This document shows positions 34,511 to 42,282 of a stretch of DNA of 64,000 nt, one piece after another. The stretch lies in contig NZ_JACIFP010000001.1 in NCBI RefSeq assembly GCF_014197435.1, positions 310,001 through 374,000 on the forward strand. The letters run 5' to 3'. The notes under the pieces were generated by a model, which was not told the DNA's origin, did no database searches, and saw only the letters and a list, made by a program, of their open reading frames with translations. The position numbers and the translations under genes are program-made. Source of the DNA: Gordonia humi. Its GTDB lineage: Bacteria; Actinomycetota; Actinomycetes; Mycobacteriales; Mycobacteriaceae. Position 1 is the stretch's first letter; the number at the start of each line of letters is the position of its first letter.

Positions 34511-35098
34511 ATGTCCTCCGCCAACACCGCGGGGCGTCGTACGCCCGCAGCCCAGATCAAGTCGTCGCTCATCACGGCCGGCCGCCGGATCCTGGAGGAG
34601 AAGGGACCGAACGGGCTCACCGTGCGCGACGTCGCCAAGGCCGCGGGTGTCGCACCGATGGGCGTCTACAACCATTTCGACGGCAAGGACGGACTGCTCG
34701 ACGCCCTGGTCACCGATGGTTTCCGTGAGTTCGGCGAGATGACGGCGGCCACCGACAGCGATCCGACCGAACGGCTGACCGCCGCCGGTGTCGCATATCG
34801 CGCGTTCGCGCTCGCCAATCCGACGGTCTACTCGCTGATGTTCGGCGGGTTCTGCAAACCGGACGACGAGGTGGCCGATCGAGCGTTCGAAGGTCTCGTC
34901 GAGATCGTGCGGTACGGTCAGGTGGGCGGCATCATCGTCGACGGCGACCCCGCATCGATCGCGATGCAGGTGTGGTCGTGCGTACACGGCGCCGTGAGTC
35001 TCCAACTCGCATCGGGATTCCCGAAGAGAATCGAGCTGGACGAGAACTACGACAACGTGATGGCGATGGCGCTCCGCGGTCTCGCGCCGACGGCCTGA
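34511..35098 (+). CDS. TetR-family repressor of the DHA2 pump
   Basis: A 195-residue TetR regulator. Residues 14-60 are the DNA-binding domain (IKSSLITAGRRILEEKG, LTVRDVAKAAGVAPMGVYNHF, DGKDGLLDALV). The C-terminal domain (about 85-190) is of the WHG type, with ANPTVYSLMFGGF and VWSCVHGAVSLQL. It probably binds the three AGAAC-N3-GTTCT sites upstream and represses both itself and the divergent pump. TAGAGT ends 6 nt before the ATG, so the transcript is likely leaderless with the operator overlapping the promoter. A perfect 20-bp hairpin terminates it. Confidence 0.9.
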   Translation: MSSANTAGRRTPAAQIKSSLITAGRRILEEKGPNGLTVRDVAKAAGVAPMGVYNHFDGKDGLLDALVTDGFREFGEMTAATDSDPTERLTAAGVAYRAFALANPTVYSLMFGGFCKPDDEVADRAFEGLVEIVRYGQVGGIIVDGDPASIAMQVWSCVHGAVSLQLASGFPKRIELDENYDNVMAMALRGLAPTA

Positions 35099-35102
35099 AA
35101 CG

Positions 35103-35149
35103 ACTCGGGCACTCGAAACGACCTCCGCGGTCGTTTCGAGTGCCCGAGT
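35103..35149. terminator. Perfect 20-bp inverted repeat, bidirectional terminator
   Basis: Arms 35103-35122 and 35130-35149 are exact inverted complements with a 7-nt loop CTCCGCG. It lies between the convergent TetR and ATP-grasp genes, so it can serve both. There is no clear U-tract. Confidence 0.78.
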
Positions 35150-35167
35150 GCGATCAGCCGATCAGAA

Positions 35168-36361
35168 TCAGAGGCTGATCGGCGTCCCGTCGTAGAGGAC
35201 GTCGAAGAACTGGGTGGCGACGAGCGTCTCTCCCTTGTCCTTGTCCATGCCGAGAGACTTGCGGTACGAGTAGATGTGCTGCAGCGACAGCGCCTGGTAC
35301 AGCAGCGGAAGCAGGTCATGCTTGCCCGCGTACACGTCCGACGACCCCTTCGCCGCGTGCAGGTCCTCCTTGAGCTTGGACGGGTGCAGGAAGATGTCGC
35401 GTACGACGGCCGATTCGACGGCCTTCTTGCGACCGGCCGGGACCACGACCAGCTCGCCCGGATCGAACATCGCGGTGTCGAACTCCTCGGCGGTCGCGAT
35501 GGTGCAACCCGCCGTGGGACGCGGGTTGCACTCCACCATGTAGTGAGTGCCGTCGTCGGTCTTCATGTAGTCGAAGCTGAGCTGGCCGTGCCAGTTCAAC
35601 TCCTTCGCGATCTTCTGAGCGGCGGCGAGCGCCTCGGGTGCGTCGATCGACTCGTAGACGATGCCTCCCCGGCCGTCGATGGTCAGCGCGTGCTCGTAGG
35701 TCGAATGCAGAACCACTTCACCGTGGTGCACGACGCTCCAGCTGCAACGGTCCACACCCTCCAGGTACTCCTGCACCATCCACGGATCGTCGACGGTCGG
35801 CGCGATGTCGTTCACATCGCCCTCGCCGGCGAGCGGCCCCGTGTTGGTGATGATGTCCATGCCGCCGCGGCCGTAGGCCGCACGTGCGAACCAGTGATCC
35901 CACTGCTTGGTCGCCTCGATGAACTCTTCGTGAGTCGTCGCCGTGATCGGCTCGGCGACGGGGAGTCCGAGCTGCTTGCACAGCTCGGTGAACGACACCT
36001 TGTCGTGCACCTTGAGCAGAGTCTCCAGATCAGGGAAGAACAGTTCGGCGTTCGGGTGCGCCGCCGCGATCTTGTCGCGCCCGGCCGCCAGGTAGAAGAC
36101 CTCCTCGAACATCGGCACCAACCAGTTGGTGGCGTCCTCGCTCATCAACTCGATCACGGTGTCGACGAAGGCCGCGGGCTCCTGCGTCGGCGGCGGGGTC
36201 ACCTCGTGTCGAGCCGCACCGCGGCCGTGCATGCCCGGTGACGCCCGGAAGCTGTCGGTGGCGAGCACGTGCCGTCCGGCCTGGCCGAATTTGCGGATCT
36301 CGTCCACCGCGAACGGCATCCGAGAGGTGGTGGCGAGAATACGGGGTTCAGCTGGCTTCAT
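35168..36361 (-). CDS. ATP-grasp carboxylate-amine ligase-like protein (paralogue 1)
   Basis: A 397-residue ATP-grasp enzyme. The N-terminal Rossmann-like domain is PRILATTSRMPFAVDEIRKF. The lid and ATP-binding domains (about 115-320) contain HDKVSFTELCKQLGLP, VQEYLEGVDRCSWSVV and LSFDYMKTDDGTHYMVECNPRP, whose Glu and Asn are Mg-ATP ligands (VECNPRP). Members ligate a carboxylate to an amine through an acyl-phosphate. A second gene of the same architecture is at 48342-49514. The substrate is unknown. TACTGT ends 7 nt before the ATG on the minus strand, supporting this start over one 31 codons upstream. Confidence 0.82.
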   Translation of the reverse strand: MKPAEPRILATTSRMPFAVDEIRKFGQAGRHVLATDSFRASPGMHGRGAARHEVTPPPTQEPAAFVDTVIELMSEDATNWLVPMFEEVFYLAAGRDKIAAAHPNAELFFPDLETLLKVHDKVSFTELCKQLGLPVAEPITATTHEEFIEATKQWDHWFARAAYGRGGMDIITNTGPLAGEGDVNDIAPTVDDPWMVQEYLEGVDRCSWSVVHHGEVVLHSTYEHALTIDGRGGIVYESIDAPEALAAAQKIAKELNWHGQLSFDYMKTDDGTHYMVECNPRPTAGCTIATAEEFDTAMFDPGELVVVPAGRKKAVESAVVRDIFLHPSKLKEDLHAAKGSSDVYAGKHDLLPLLYQALSLQHIYSYRKSLGMDKDKGETLVATQFFDVLYDGTPISL

Positions 36362-36478
36362 AGGCCAAACAGTATCGACGTAACCCGACTTTCCGCCCGT
36401 CTGGCACAGCGAGCACGTCTCGGTTGGCACAGACTGGTTCCCGTCTGGCACCACCTGGTCGCCGAACGTCTCGGCGGC

Positions 36479-37306
36479 TCACGCCGCGGCGTTGGCCCGG
36501 GCGATCTCGGCGAGCGGATACGGTGCGTGCTCGGGGATCCAATGTCCGACGTCGGGCAGGACGTGAAGCTCGTACGGCGCATCGACGTATCGTTCGACGA
36601 GGTCGGCGCCGCGACGGGCCAGCGCTGTGTCGGCCGCGCCCCAGACGTGGGCGGTCGGCACCTCGATCCGGGCGCGCATCGCGGCCATCGGCAGGAACGG
36701 CATCGCGCGGTACCAGTTCAACGCCGCGGTCAGGGCGTCGGCGTCGACGATCTCCCGATGCACCGCACTGATCTGTTCGGGATCCATGCCCGCCGACTCC
36801 AGCACCCTGTTGAACACCAGCGGAGCGCGCAGAGCAAGCGCCTCGGTGGCCGCCGGGACCTGGAAGGCCGCCATGTACCAGCTGCGTGCGACCTGATCGC
36901 TGCCGAGCATGGATCGCACGAAGGCGCCCGGGTGCGGCACGGACACGGTGGTGAGAGTCCGCACGAGATCCGGCCGAAGCGCGGCCAGACTCCATCCGAT
37001 CAGCGCGCCCCAGTCGTGGCCGAGCACATGGACGGGCTTGCCGCCCGATTCGTCGATCAGCGCGACCACGTCTTCGACGAGTTCGGGCAACCGGTACGCC
37101 CGGCGGCCGTGGGGACGAGCACCGGGCGAGTATCCGCGGAGATCAGGAGCCAGTGTTCGGTACCCGGCCGTATTGAGCAGCGGCGACGTGTAGCGCCAGC
37201 ACCGGGAGGTCTGAGGAAAGCCGTGCAGGAGCACGAACGTGCCCTGGTCCGGGTCTCCCTGATCGATGACGTCGAAGGTCAGACCTGCGGATTCGAACTG
37301 TTGCAT
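36479..37306 (-). CDS. Alpha/beta hydrolase, epoxide-hydrolase-like
   Basis: A 275-residue alpha/beta hydrolase. The oxyanion segment is VLLHGFPQTSRCWRY, and the nucleophile motif HDWGALIGW (near 96) has Asp instead of Ser, which is diagnostic of epoxide hydrolases and haloalkane dehalogenases. DIAL-like PDVGHWIPEH supplies the His near 256. The cap domain holds Tyr-containing helices (SWYMAAFQVP). It would open an epoxide or cleave a halide with water. The start at 37306 follows GAGCAGC. The divergent TetR gene (37456) may regulate it. The upstream region contains an AT-rich TTGACTTTTGAGTAGG stretch. Confidence 0.85.
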   Translation of the reverse strand: MQQFESAGLTFDVIDQGDPDQGTFVLLHGFPQTSRCWRYTSPLLNTAGYRTLAPDLRGYSPGARPHGRRAYRLPELVEDVVALIDESGGKPVHVLGHDWGALIGWSLAALRPDLVRTLTTVSVPHPGAFVRSMLGSDQVARSWYMAAFQVPAATEALALRAPLVFNRVLESAGMDPEQISAVHREIVDADALTAALNWYRAMPFLPMAAMRARIEVPTAHVWGAADTALARRGADLVERYVDAPYELHVLPDVGHWIPEHAPYPLAEIARANAAA

Positions 37307-37455
37307 GGGGCTGCTCCAAACGTGTTCGAGAAGTTCTCGCATAGAATTGACTTTTGAGTAGGTTAAGCAGCGCAGATCTATGTGTCAATAGTCGATGTAA
37401 CGGTTTGGGCGCTGGTGTCTGCGGACGCGACCACGCGCTCGGGTACGGTGTCCAC

Positions 37456-38064
37456 GTGGATAAACGCAGGTCAGGAAGCAAAGGGGTGCCGCGCGCCGAG
37501 CGCGAGTCCCAGATCCTCGACGCTGCGCGTTACGAGTTCGGGACTCGCGGCTACGCGCTGGTGCACGTCGCCGACGTCGCCGCGCGCGCGGGCATCTCCA
37601 AGCCTCTCGTCTACGAGTACTTCGGTTCCAAAGAGGGCCTGCACGCGGCGGCCTGCGCTCTCGCGGGCGCTCGTATCGTCGACGGCATCGCCACCGCGAT
37701 GACGTCCTGGGCCGACGAACCGATCGACCGCGGGATCGCGGTCCTGCGCGCCGTCTTCGCCGCGCTCGCCGACCGTCCGCACGACTGGAACGTGGTGTTC
37801 GACTCCTCCCTGCCTCGCGGCTCCGACGTCCTCGAGACGGCCAAGACGTTTCGCCGTCGGCTCGTCGGCCAGGCCGCGCACGGAATCGGATCGTCGTACG
37901 GCGCGGCGCTGTCGGATCCGCTCGATCTGTCCGCGCTGGTCCGCATGTGGACGGCGACCGTCGGCGCACTGGTCGACTGGTGGCTGCAGTATCCGGAGAC
38001 CACACCCGACGAGATGGCCGCCCGCACCGAGCGGATTCTGCGCGCGCTGCAGTCACCCGGCTGA
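37456..38064 (+). CDS. TetR-family transcriptional regulator
   Basis: A 202-residue TetR regulator. The DNA-binding domain is RESQILDAARYEFGTRGYAL, followed by VADVAARAGISKPLVYEYF and GSKEGLHAAAC. The C-terminal ligand domain has DPLDLSALVRMWTATVGALVDWWLQYPE near 160-187, with two aromatic clusters suggesting a hydrophobic effector. The GTG at 37456 is favoured because TACGGT ends 6 nt upstream (leaderless), whereas the ORF continues upstream for 34 codons of no family likeness. It is divergent from an epoxide-hydrolase-like gene, with 149 nt between. Confidence 0.87.
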   Translation: MDKRRSGSKGVPRAERESQILDAARYEFGTRGYALVHVADVAARAGISKPLVYEYFGSKEGLHAAACALAGARIVDGIATAMTSWADEPIDRGIAVLRAVFAALADRPHDWNVVFDSSLPRGSDVLETAKTFRRRLVGQAAHGIGSSYGAALSDPLDLSALVRMWTATVGALVDWWLQYPETTPDEMAARTERILRALQSPG

Positions 38065-38102
38065 TCGGCGGGCGGAGGGCGCGCTCACCGAGTCCTCGCG
38101 CG

Positions 38103-39077
38103 TCATCGACGGCCGATGAGGTATCGCGCGGTGACGGCCACCCCTTCGTCCGAATCGTCGGCCAGCCGGTTCAGCGCGGATGCCGCCGCCGGACCAACGA
38201 TCTCGCCGAGCGCCTGCGCGATCCGGCGACGCACCGCCGCATCCGATCCCAGCCGCTCGACCACCGCCGCGACGATCATGTCGGCAGCGCCGTCCGCGGC
38301 GATCACGCCGAGCGCCTCCCCCGCGTCGACGTCGGCGACACCGTCCACCACCAGATCGATCAGCGCGGGGACCACATCCGGGTCGCCGCGGTCGGCCAGC
38401 CCGAGGACCGCACGGCTTCGCACCGTCGGATCACCGTCGGCGACAGCCGATCTCAACGCGACGACGGCGCGCTCCCCCGGCGTCTCGACGAGCACCGACA
38501 CGGCTCGACGCCGCACCTGCGCATCACGGTCGGCAAGCGCGGTGATCAGGACCGACGTGGGGTCGTCGCCCGATCTGGCCAGAGCCCACCGCAGCGCACC
38601 CGCGACGTTGAGATCGTCCTCGTCCAACAGGGCGCGTGCGAGACGCTCGCCCGACATCGCCTCGGCCGACAGCGCCGCCCGCTGACGACTGGACGCGTCC
38701 CCCGACTCCAGCCCCGACAGCAGTGCCACCACCTCGAGGACCTGCTCCCACCGGTCGGCGCCCGCGTCGGCGACCGTCCGTAGGCGCGCGAGCAGGTCCT
38801 CCTCACGCGCGATCCGCGCCCGGGTCCTCACCTCCAACTCGGCGACCATCTCCCCCGGCGCGAAGTCCGGATCGTCGAGCGCCTGGCCCACCTCTTTCAG
38901 CGAAAGCCCCAGTGCGCGCAGGCTCTCCACATGGAAGATGCGGACGATGTCGTCGGCCGAGTACTCCCGGTACCCGGCCGACGACCGACCGCTGGGAGCC
39001 GCCAGCCCCACCGCGTCGTAGTGGCGGAGCATCCGCGCGCTGACCCCCGACCGTCGCGCCACTTCGCCGATCCGCAT
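38103..39077 (-). CDS. MerR regulator fused to HEAT repeats
   Basis: A 325-residue protein in which a standard MerR DNA-binding domain (1-110: RIGEVARRSGVSARMLRHY, GLAAPSGRSSAGYREYS, SLRALGLSLKEVGQAL and a helical linker) is followed not by a ligand domain but by about five HEAT-like helical repeats (approx. 150-325), each with a D...VRRRAV or TVRSRAVLGL core. HEAT repeats normally mediate protein binding, so the activity may be set by a partner protein. The gene just upstream (39086-39727) encodes a stand-alone HEAT protein and ends 8 nt before this start, so they are probably an operon and possibly a complex. Confidence 0.8.
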   Translation of the reverse strand: MRIGEVARRSGVSARMLRHYDAVGLAAPSGRSSAGYREYSADDIVRIFHVESLRALGLSLKEVGQALDDPDFAPGEMVAELEVRTRARIAREEDLLARLRTVADAGADRWEQVLEVVALLSGLESGDASSRQRAALSAEAMSGERLARALLDEDDLNVAGALRWALARSGDDPTSVLITALADRDAQVRRRAVSVLVETPGERAVVALRSAVADGDPTVRSRAVLGLADRGDPDVVPALIDLVVDGVADVDAGEALGVIAADGAADMIVAAVVERLGSDAAVRRRIAQALGEIVGPAAASALNRLADDSDEGVAVTARYLIGRR

Positions 39078-39085
39078 GGCGGTCC

Positions 39086-39727
39086 TCACTCTCCGAGCGC
39101 AGCCACCCGGCGCGCCTGCTCGACGTCGAACACGAACGCCGACTCCGGGTCGGCGATCACCTGTTCGGTCGCGACGGCGTGTCCGCGGATCACGGGATCC
39201 GCCGAACGAGCGGCCCGGTGGACGACGGGCAGCGCCGCCTCGCCGAGCTCGACGAACGCACGGCTCAGACTCCGATGCAGGTCACCGTCGCCGCGGCCGA
39301 ACTGCGTCGCCAGTATCTCAGCCAACGCGGCCTCCCCGCCACGGGGAACGAGAATCACCGCGGCACGCCACGCGCTGCGCGCGACCTCGTCGTCGGCGTC
39401 GGTCAGGAGTTCGCGCGTCACGGACGGCCAGGCCGCGGCGGACCCGATCTTCGACAGCGTGTGCAGCGCCTGACTGCGCGCCTGCGGGATCGGCGAGTCG
39501 AGCTCGGCGATCAATGCGGGCACCGTCGACGAGGCCGGCTGCCGGGTGATCGCCCAGGTCAACATGTCCCGGACATAGAAGTCCGGCTCGACGCGGCACC
39601 GTCGCAGCAGGGCGTCGAGCAGTCGTGCGTCGGGTTCGGTGCCCGCTGCGAGCGCCGCCCGCAGCCTGATCGCCGTCGTCGGCGCGGCGAGCGCCGCCTG
39701 TAGCCCGGCGATGTCGTATCGGGTCAT
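39086..39727 (-). CDS. HEAT-repeat protein
   Basis: A 213-residue protein made almost entirely of HEAT/PBS-lyase-like helical repeats: STVPALIAELDSPIPQARSQALH, WPSVTRELLTDADDEVARSAWR and AALPVVHRAARSADPVIRGHAV are typical units, given here in part. There is no signal peptide, membrane helix or catalytic motif. It starts at the ATG at 39727, behind a consensus AGGAGGT. The next gene, 8 nt downstream, is a MerR-HEAT fusion whose repeats resemble it, so direct interaction is plausible. It was not possible to assign a pathway. Confidence 0.75.
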   Translation of the reverse strand: MTRYDIAGLQAALAAPTTAIRLRAALAAGTEPDARLLDALLRRCRVEPDFYVRDMLTWAITRQPASSTVPALIAELDSPIPQARSQALHTLSKIGSAAAWPSVTRELLTDADDEVARSAWRAAVILVPRGGEAALAEILATQFGRGDGDLHRSLSRAFVELGEAALPVVHRAARSADPVIRGHAVATEQVIADPESAFVFDVEQARRVAALGE

Positions 39728-39824
39728 GGTGACCACCTCCTGACCACCATTCGACGGGTTGTCACAGTGTGAAGGTCAAGGCCGTTCCACTGATTCGCGG
39801 CGAACATCCGGCCATACTGTCCGA

Positions 39825-41114
39825 ATGGGACATCGCATCGTCGCGCTCGCCACGGCCGTCGCCCTGGCGCTCCTGCTCGCGCCCGCAGCCACCGCCGCCC
39901 CGACGCCGAGTGCTCTCCCGGACGACTTCCTGTGGGGTGTCGCATCGTCGGGATTCCAGTCGGAGGGCTCCTCCCCCGACAGCAACTGGACCCGCTACGT
40001 CCGCGCGGGAGAGACCGACGACGCGATCGGTTCGTCGGTCGACTTCCGGCACCGCTACCGACAGGACGTCGCACTCGCCGAGGACCTCGGCGTGACGGTG
40101 TACCGGGTCGGTATCGAGTGGGCACGCGTCGAGCCCCGACCGGGAGCGGTGGACCAGCGCGAACTGGCCTACTACGACGATCTGATCGCGAGCATCGTCG
40201 ATGCCGGAATGAAGCCGATGATCACCCTGGATCACTGGGTGTATCCGGGCTGGATCGCCGATCGCGGGGGTTGGGCGTGGTCGGGGACCCCGACGGCCTG
40301 GCTGCGGCACAACCGGATGATCGTCGACCGCTACGCGAAGTACCACCCGTTGTGGATCACCATCAATGAGCCGACCGTGTACCTGGAGAAGGAGCTCCAG
40401 CACGGCGGCATCGGAGTCGGCGACGTTCCGACGATGATCGACCGACTCGTCCGCGTTCACCGCGCCGTCTACGATCACATCCACCGCCGCGACGCGAACG
40501 CGATGGTCTCGTCGAACATCGCCTACATCCCGACCGTGGAACCCCTCATCGATGCGGCGATCGCGGACCGGATGGCCGACAAGCTCGACTTCGTGGGCGT
40601 CGACTACTACTACGCCGTGTCGCCGACCGATCCGAGCGCGATCAACGCCGCACTCGGCCGCATGTGGGACGCGTCCATGGCCGCGGACGGCCTCTACTAC
40701 GCCCTCCGCGACCTGCACCAGCGGTTCCCCGGCAAACCGCTGTACGTGGTGGAGGCCGGACTCGTCACCGAGAACGGCAAACCACGACCCGACCGGTACC
40801 GCCGCGCCGACCACCTGCGCGACCTCGTCTACTGGATCCAACGGGCCCGCGGCGACGGAGTTCCGGTGATGGGCTTCAGCTATTGGTCGCTCACCGACAA
40901 CTACGAGTGGGGCGACTACGCCTCCCGGTTCGGCCTGTACACGGTCGATGTGAAGACCGATCCGAGCCTGACCCGCACGCCGACCGACGGTGTCGCCGCC
41001 TACCGGAAGATCACCGCGCGGAACGGCGTCGGGCCGTCGTACCGGCCGAGCCGTCCCGCGCAGTGGTGCTCACTGGTCGCCGCGCCGGACAGCTGCGCGC
41101 GGCCGGTGCGCTAA
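39825..41114 (+). CDS. Secreted glycoside hydrolase family 1-like enzyme
   Basis: A 429-residue exported beta-glycosidase-like protein. Residues 1-24 are a signal peptide (VALATAVALALLLAPAATAA). The GH1 barrel begins LPDDFLWGVASSGFQSEG. ITINEPTVYLEKELQ supplies the acid/base Glu within N-E-P. The usual nucleophile motif T-E-N-G is not at the expected place: LYVVEAGLVTENGK near 306-319 has V-V-E-A-G there, so the nucleophile may be that Glu. GFSYWSLTDNYEWGDYASRFGLY near 348-370 is the canonical GH1 end, intact. It would cleave beta-glucosides or similar outside the cell. Its end overlaps the convergent small gene by 4 nt. Confidence 0.83.
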   Translation: MGHRIVALATAVALALLLAPAATAAPTPSALPDDFLWGVASSGFQSEGSSPDSNWTRYVRAGETDDAIGSSVDFRHRYRQDVALAEDLGVTVYRVGIEWARVEPRPGAVDQRELAYYDDLIASIVDAGMKPMITLDHWVYPGWIADRGGWAWSGTPTAWLRHNRMIVDRYAKYHPLWITINEPTVYLEKELQHGGIGVGDVPTMIDRLVRVHRAVYDHIHRRDANAMVSSNIAYIPTVEPLIDAAIADRMADKLDFVGVDYYYAVSPTDPSAINAALGRMWDASMAADGLYYALRDLHQRFPGKPLYVVEAGLVTENGKPRPDRYRRADHLRDLVYWIQRARGDGVPVMGFSYWSLTDNYEWGDYASRFGLYTVDVKTDPSLTRTPTDGVAAYRKITARNGVGPSYRPSRPAQWCSLVAAPDSCARPVR

Positions 41115-41293
41115 CCCTTCGGCGAGCGCCCCGCCTCCTTCAATGCCAGACGCAGGGCGTATTCGAGCTGGGCGTTCACGCTGCGCAGATCGTCGGCCGC
41201 CCATTTCGCGATCGCGCTGTGCACGTCCGGATCCAAGCGCAGCAACACCTTCTTGGGAGCACGCTTGGCCGGACGTTCGCCGGCGGCGGTCAT
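41111..41293 (-). CDS. Small Arc/RHH-like protein
   Basis: A 60-residue protein whose core PKKVLLRLDPDVHSAIAKWAADDLRSVNAQLEYALRLAL resembles the ribbon-helix-helix fold of Arc-type DNA-binding proteins (strand KVLLRL then two helices), shown here in overview only. It is basic at the N-terminus. I start at the ATG at 41293, which overlaps the stop of the SPFH gene (ATGA). It could be an autoregulator of the SPFH operon, perhaps binding the palindrome at 42195-42206. Toxin-antitoxin antitoxins share the fold, but no toxin-like partner is present. Function beyond this is unknown. Confidence 0.65.
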   Translation of the reverse strand: MTAAGERPAKRAPKKVLLRLDPDVHSAIAKWAADDLRSVNAQLEYALRLALKEAGRSPKG

Positions 41294-42174
41294 GCGTACA
41301 GCGACCCCGCGTTCACGACCGGCTGGGTGGCGCGGTCGCCGCACAGCACGACGAGCAGGTTCGACACCATGCCTGCGCGCCGCTCCTCGTCGAGTTCGAC
41401 GACCCCCTGCTCGGACAGTCGGTCCAACGCCAGACCGACCATGCCGACGGCGCCTTCGACGATCTGCTGGCGGGCGGCGACGACCTGCGCGGCCTGCTGG
41501 CGCACGAGCATCGCCTGCGCGATCTCCGGCGCATACGCCAGATGCGTGATTCGTGCCTCGATGACCTCGATGCCCGCGGTCGCCGTGCGTTCGCGCAGCT
41601 CCTCGGTCAGCTCTTCGGCGACCGTCGCACCGTCGCGGAGGCTGGTGCGATCCTGCTGGTGCGCATCGTACGGGTGGATGGTCGCCAGGTGCCGGACGGC
41701 CGCCTCCGACTGCGTGGCGACGTACTGCTCGTAGTCGTCGACGGCGAACGCCGCCTTGAAGCTGTCGACCACGCGATAGACGACGACCGCCGCGATCTCG
41801 ACCGGATTGCCGTCCGCGTCGTTCACTTTGAGCATCTGCGTCTCGAAGTTGCGGACCCGCAACGAGATCGACTTCTTGTCCGACAACGGCACCAGCAGCG
41901 AGAATCCCGGCTGGTTCACCGATCCGATGTAGCGGCCGAAGAACTGGATCACCTTGGCCTCATTCGGGCCGACGACGGTCAGCCCGGTCAGTCCCAACAA
42001 CGCCGCGACCCCGATCAGGATCGCGACGACGGCCAGGGCGACCCAGCCGGCCGATCCACCGTCGGACAGCATCGCGATCGAGGCGACGGCCGCGACCGCG
42101 CAGACGACGATCAGTACCAGCCCTCCGAGCAGACCGAAGAATCCGTTCGTCCGCCAGGCCTGACGTAGTTCCAT
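41290..42174 (-). CDS. SPFH (stomatin/prohibitin) domain membrane protein
   Basis: A 294-residue membrane protein. Two N-terminal hydrophobic helices (GFFGLLGGLVLIVVCAVAAVA; GWVALAVVAILIGVAALLGL, each trimmed) precede the SPFH/band 7 domain at 75-235 (VVGPNEAKVIQFFGRYIGSV, LRVRNFETQMLKVNDADGNP, and EVIEARITHLAYAPEIAQAM). SPFH proteins oligomerise at the membrane and organise lipid microdomains or chaperone proteases. The C-terminal tail VVLCGDRATQPVVN is short. The downstream Arc-like gene overlaps by 4 nt. A 12-bp palindrome sits 21 nt upstream. Confidence 0.85.
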   Translation of the reverse strand: MELRQAWRTNGFFGLLGGLVLIVVCAVAAVASIAMLSDGGSAGWVALAVVAILIGVAALLGLTGLTVVGPNEAKVIQFFGRYIGSVNQPGFSLLVPLSDKKSISLRVRNFETQMLKVNDADGNPVEIAAVVVYRVVDSFKAAFAVDDYEQYVATQSEAAVRHLATIHPYDAHQQDRTSLRDGATVAEELTEELRERTATAGIEVIEARITHLAYAPEIAQAMLVRQQAAQVVAARQQIVEGAVGMVGLALDRLSEQGVVELDEERRAGMVSNLLVVLCGDRATQPVVNAGSLYA

Positions 42175-42194
42175 GACGCTCCCCTAACTATCGA

Positions 42195-42206
42195 AGTGAT
42201 ATCACT
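42195..42206. promoter_or_regulatory. Perfect palindrome AGTGATATCACT
   Basis: A 12-bp perfect palindrome 21-32 nt upstream of the SPFH gene start, flanked by TATC and GATA-like repeats. It lies where a promoter would be, so it is a likely operator. The Arc-like protein of the same operon is a candidate binder. Confidence 0.5.
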
Positions 42207-42282
42207 ACGGTATCAGCTTCGCACCGCCGCCACCCGCTGGCCGATTCCGACCAGCGGGGAAGGGAGCGACCGGTAACCGGAG

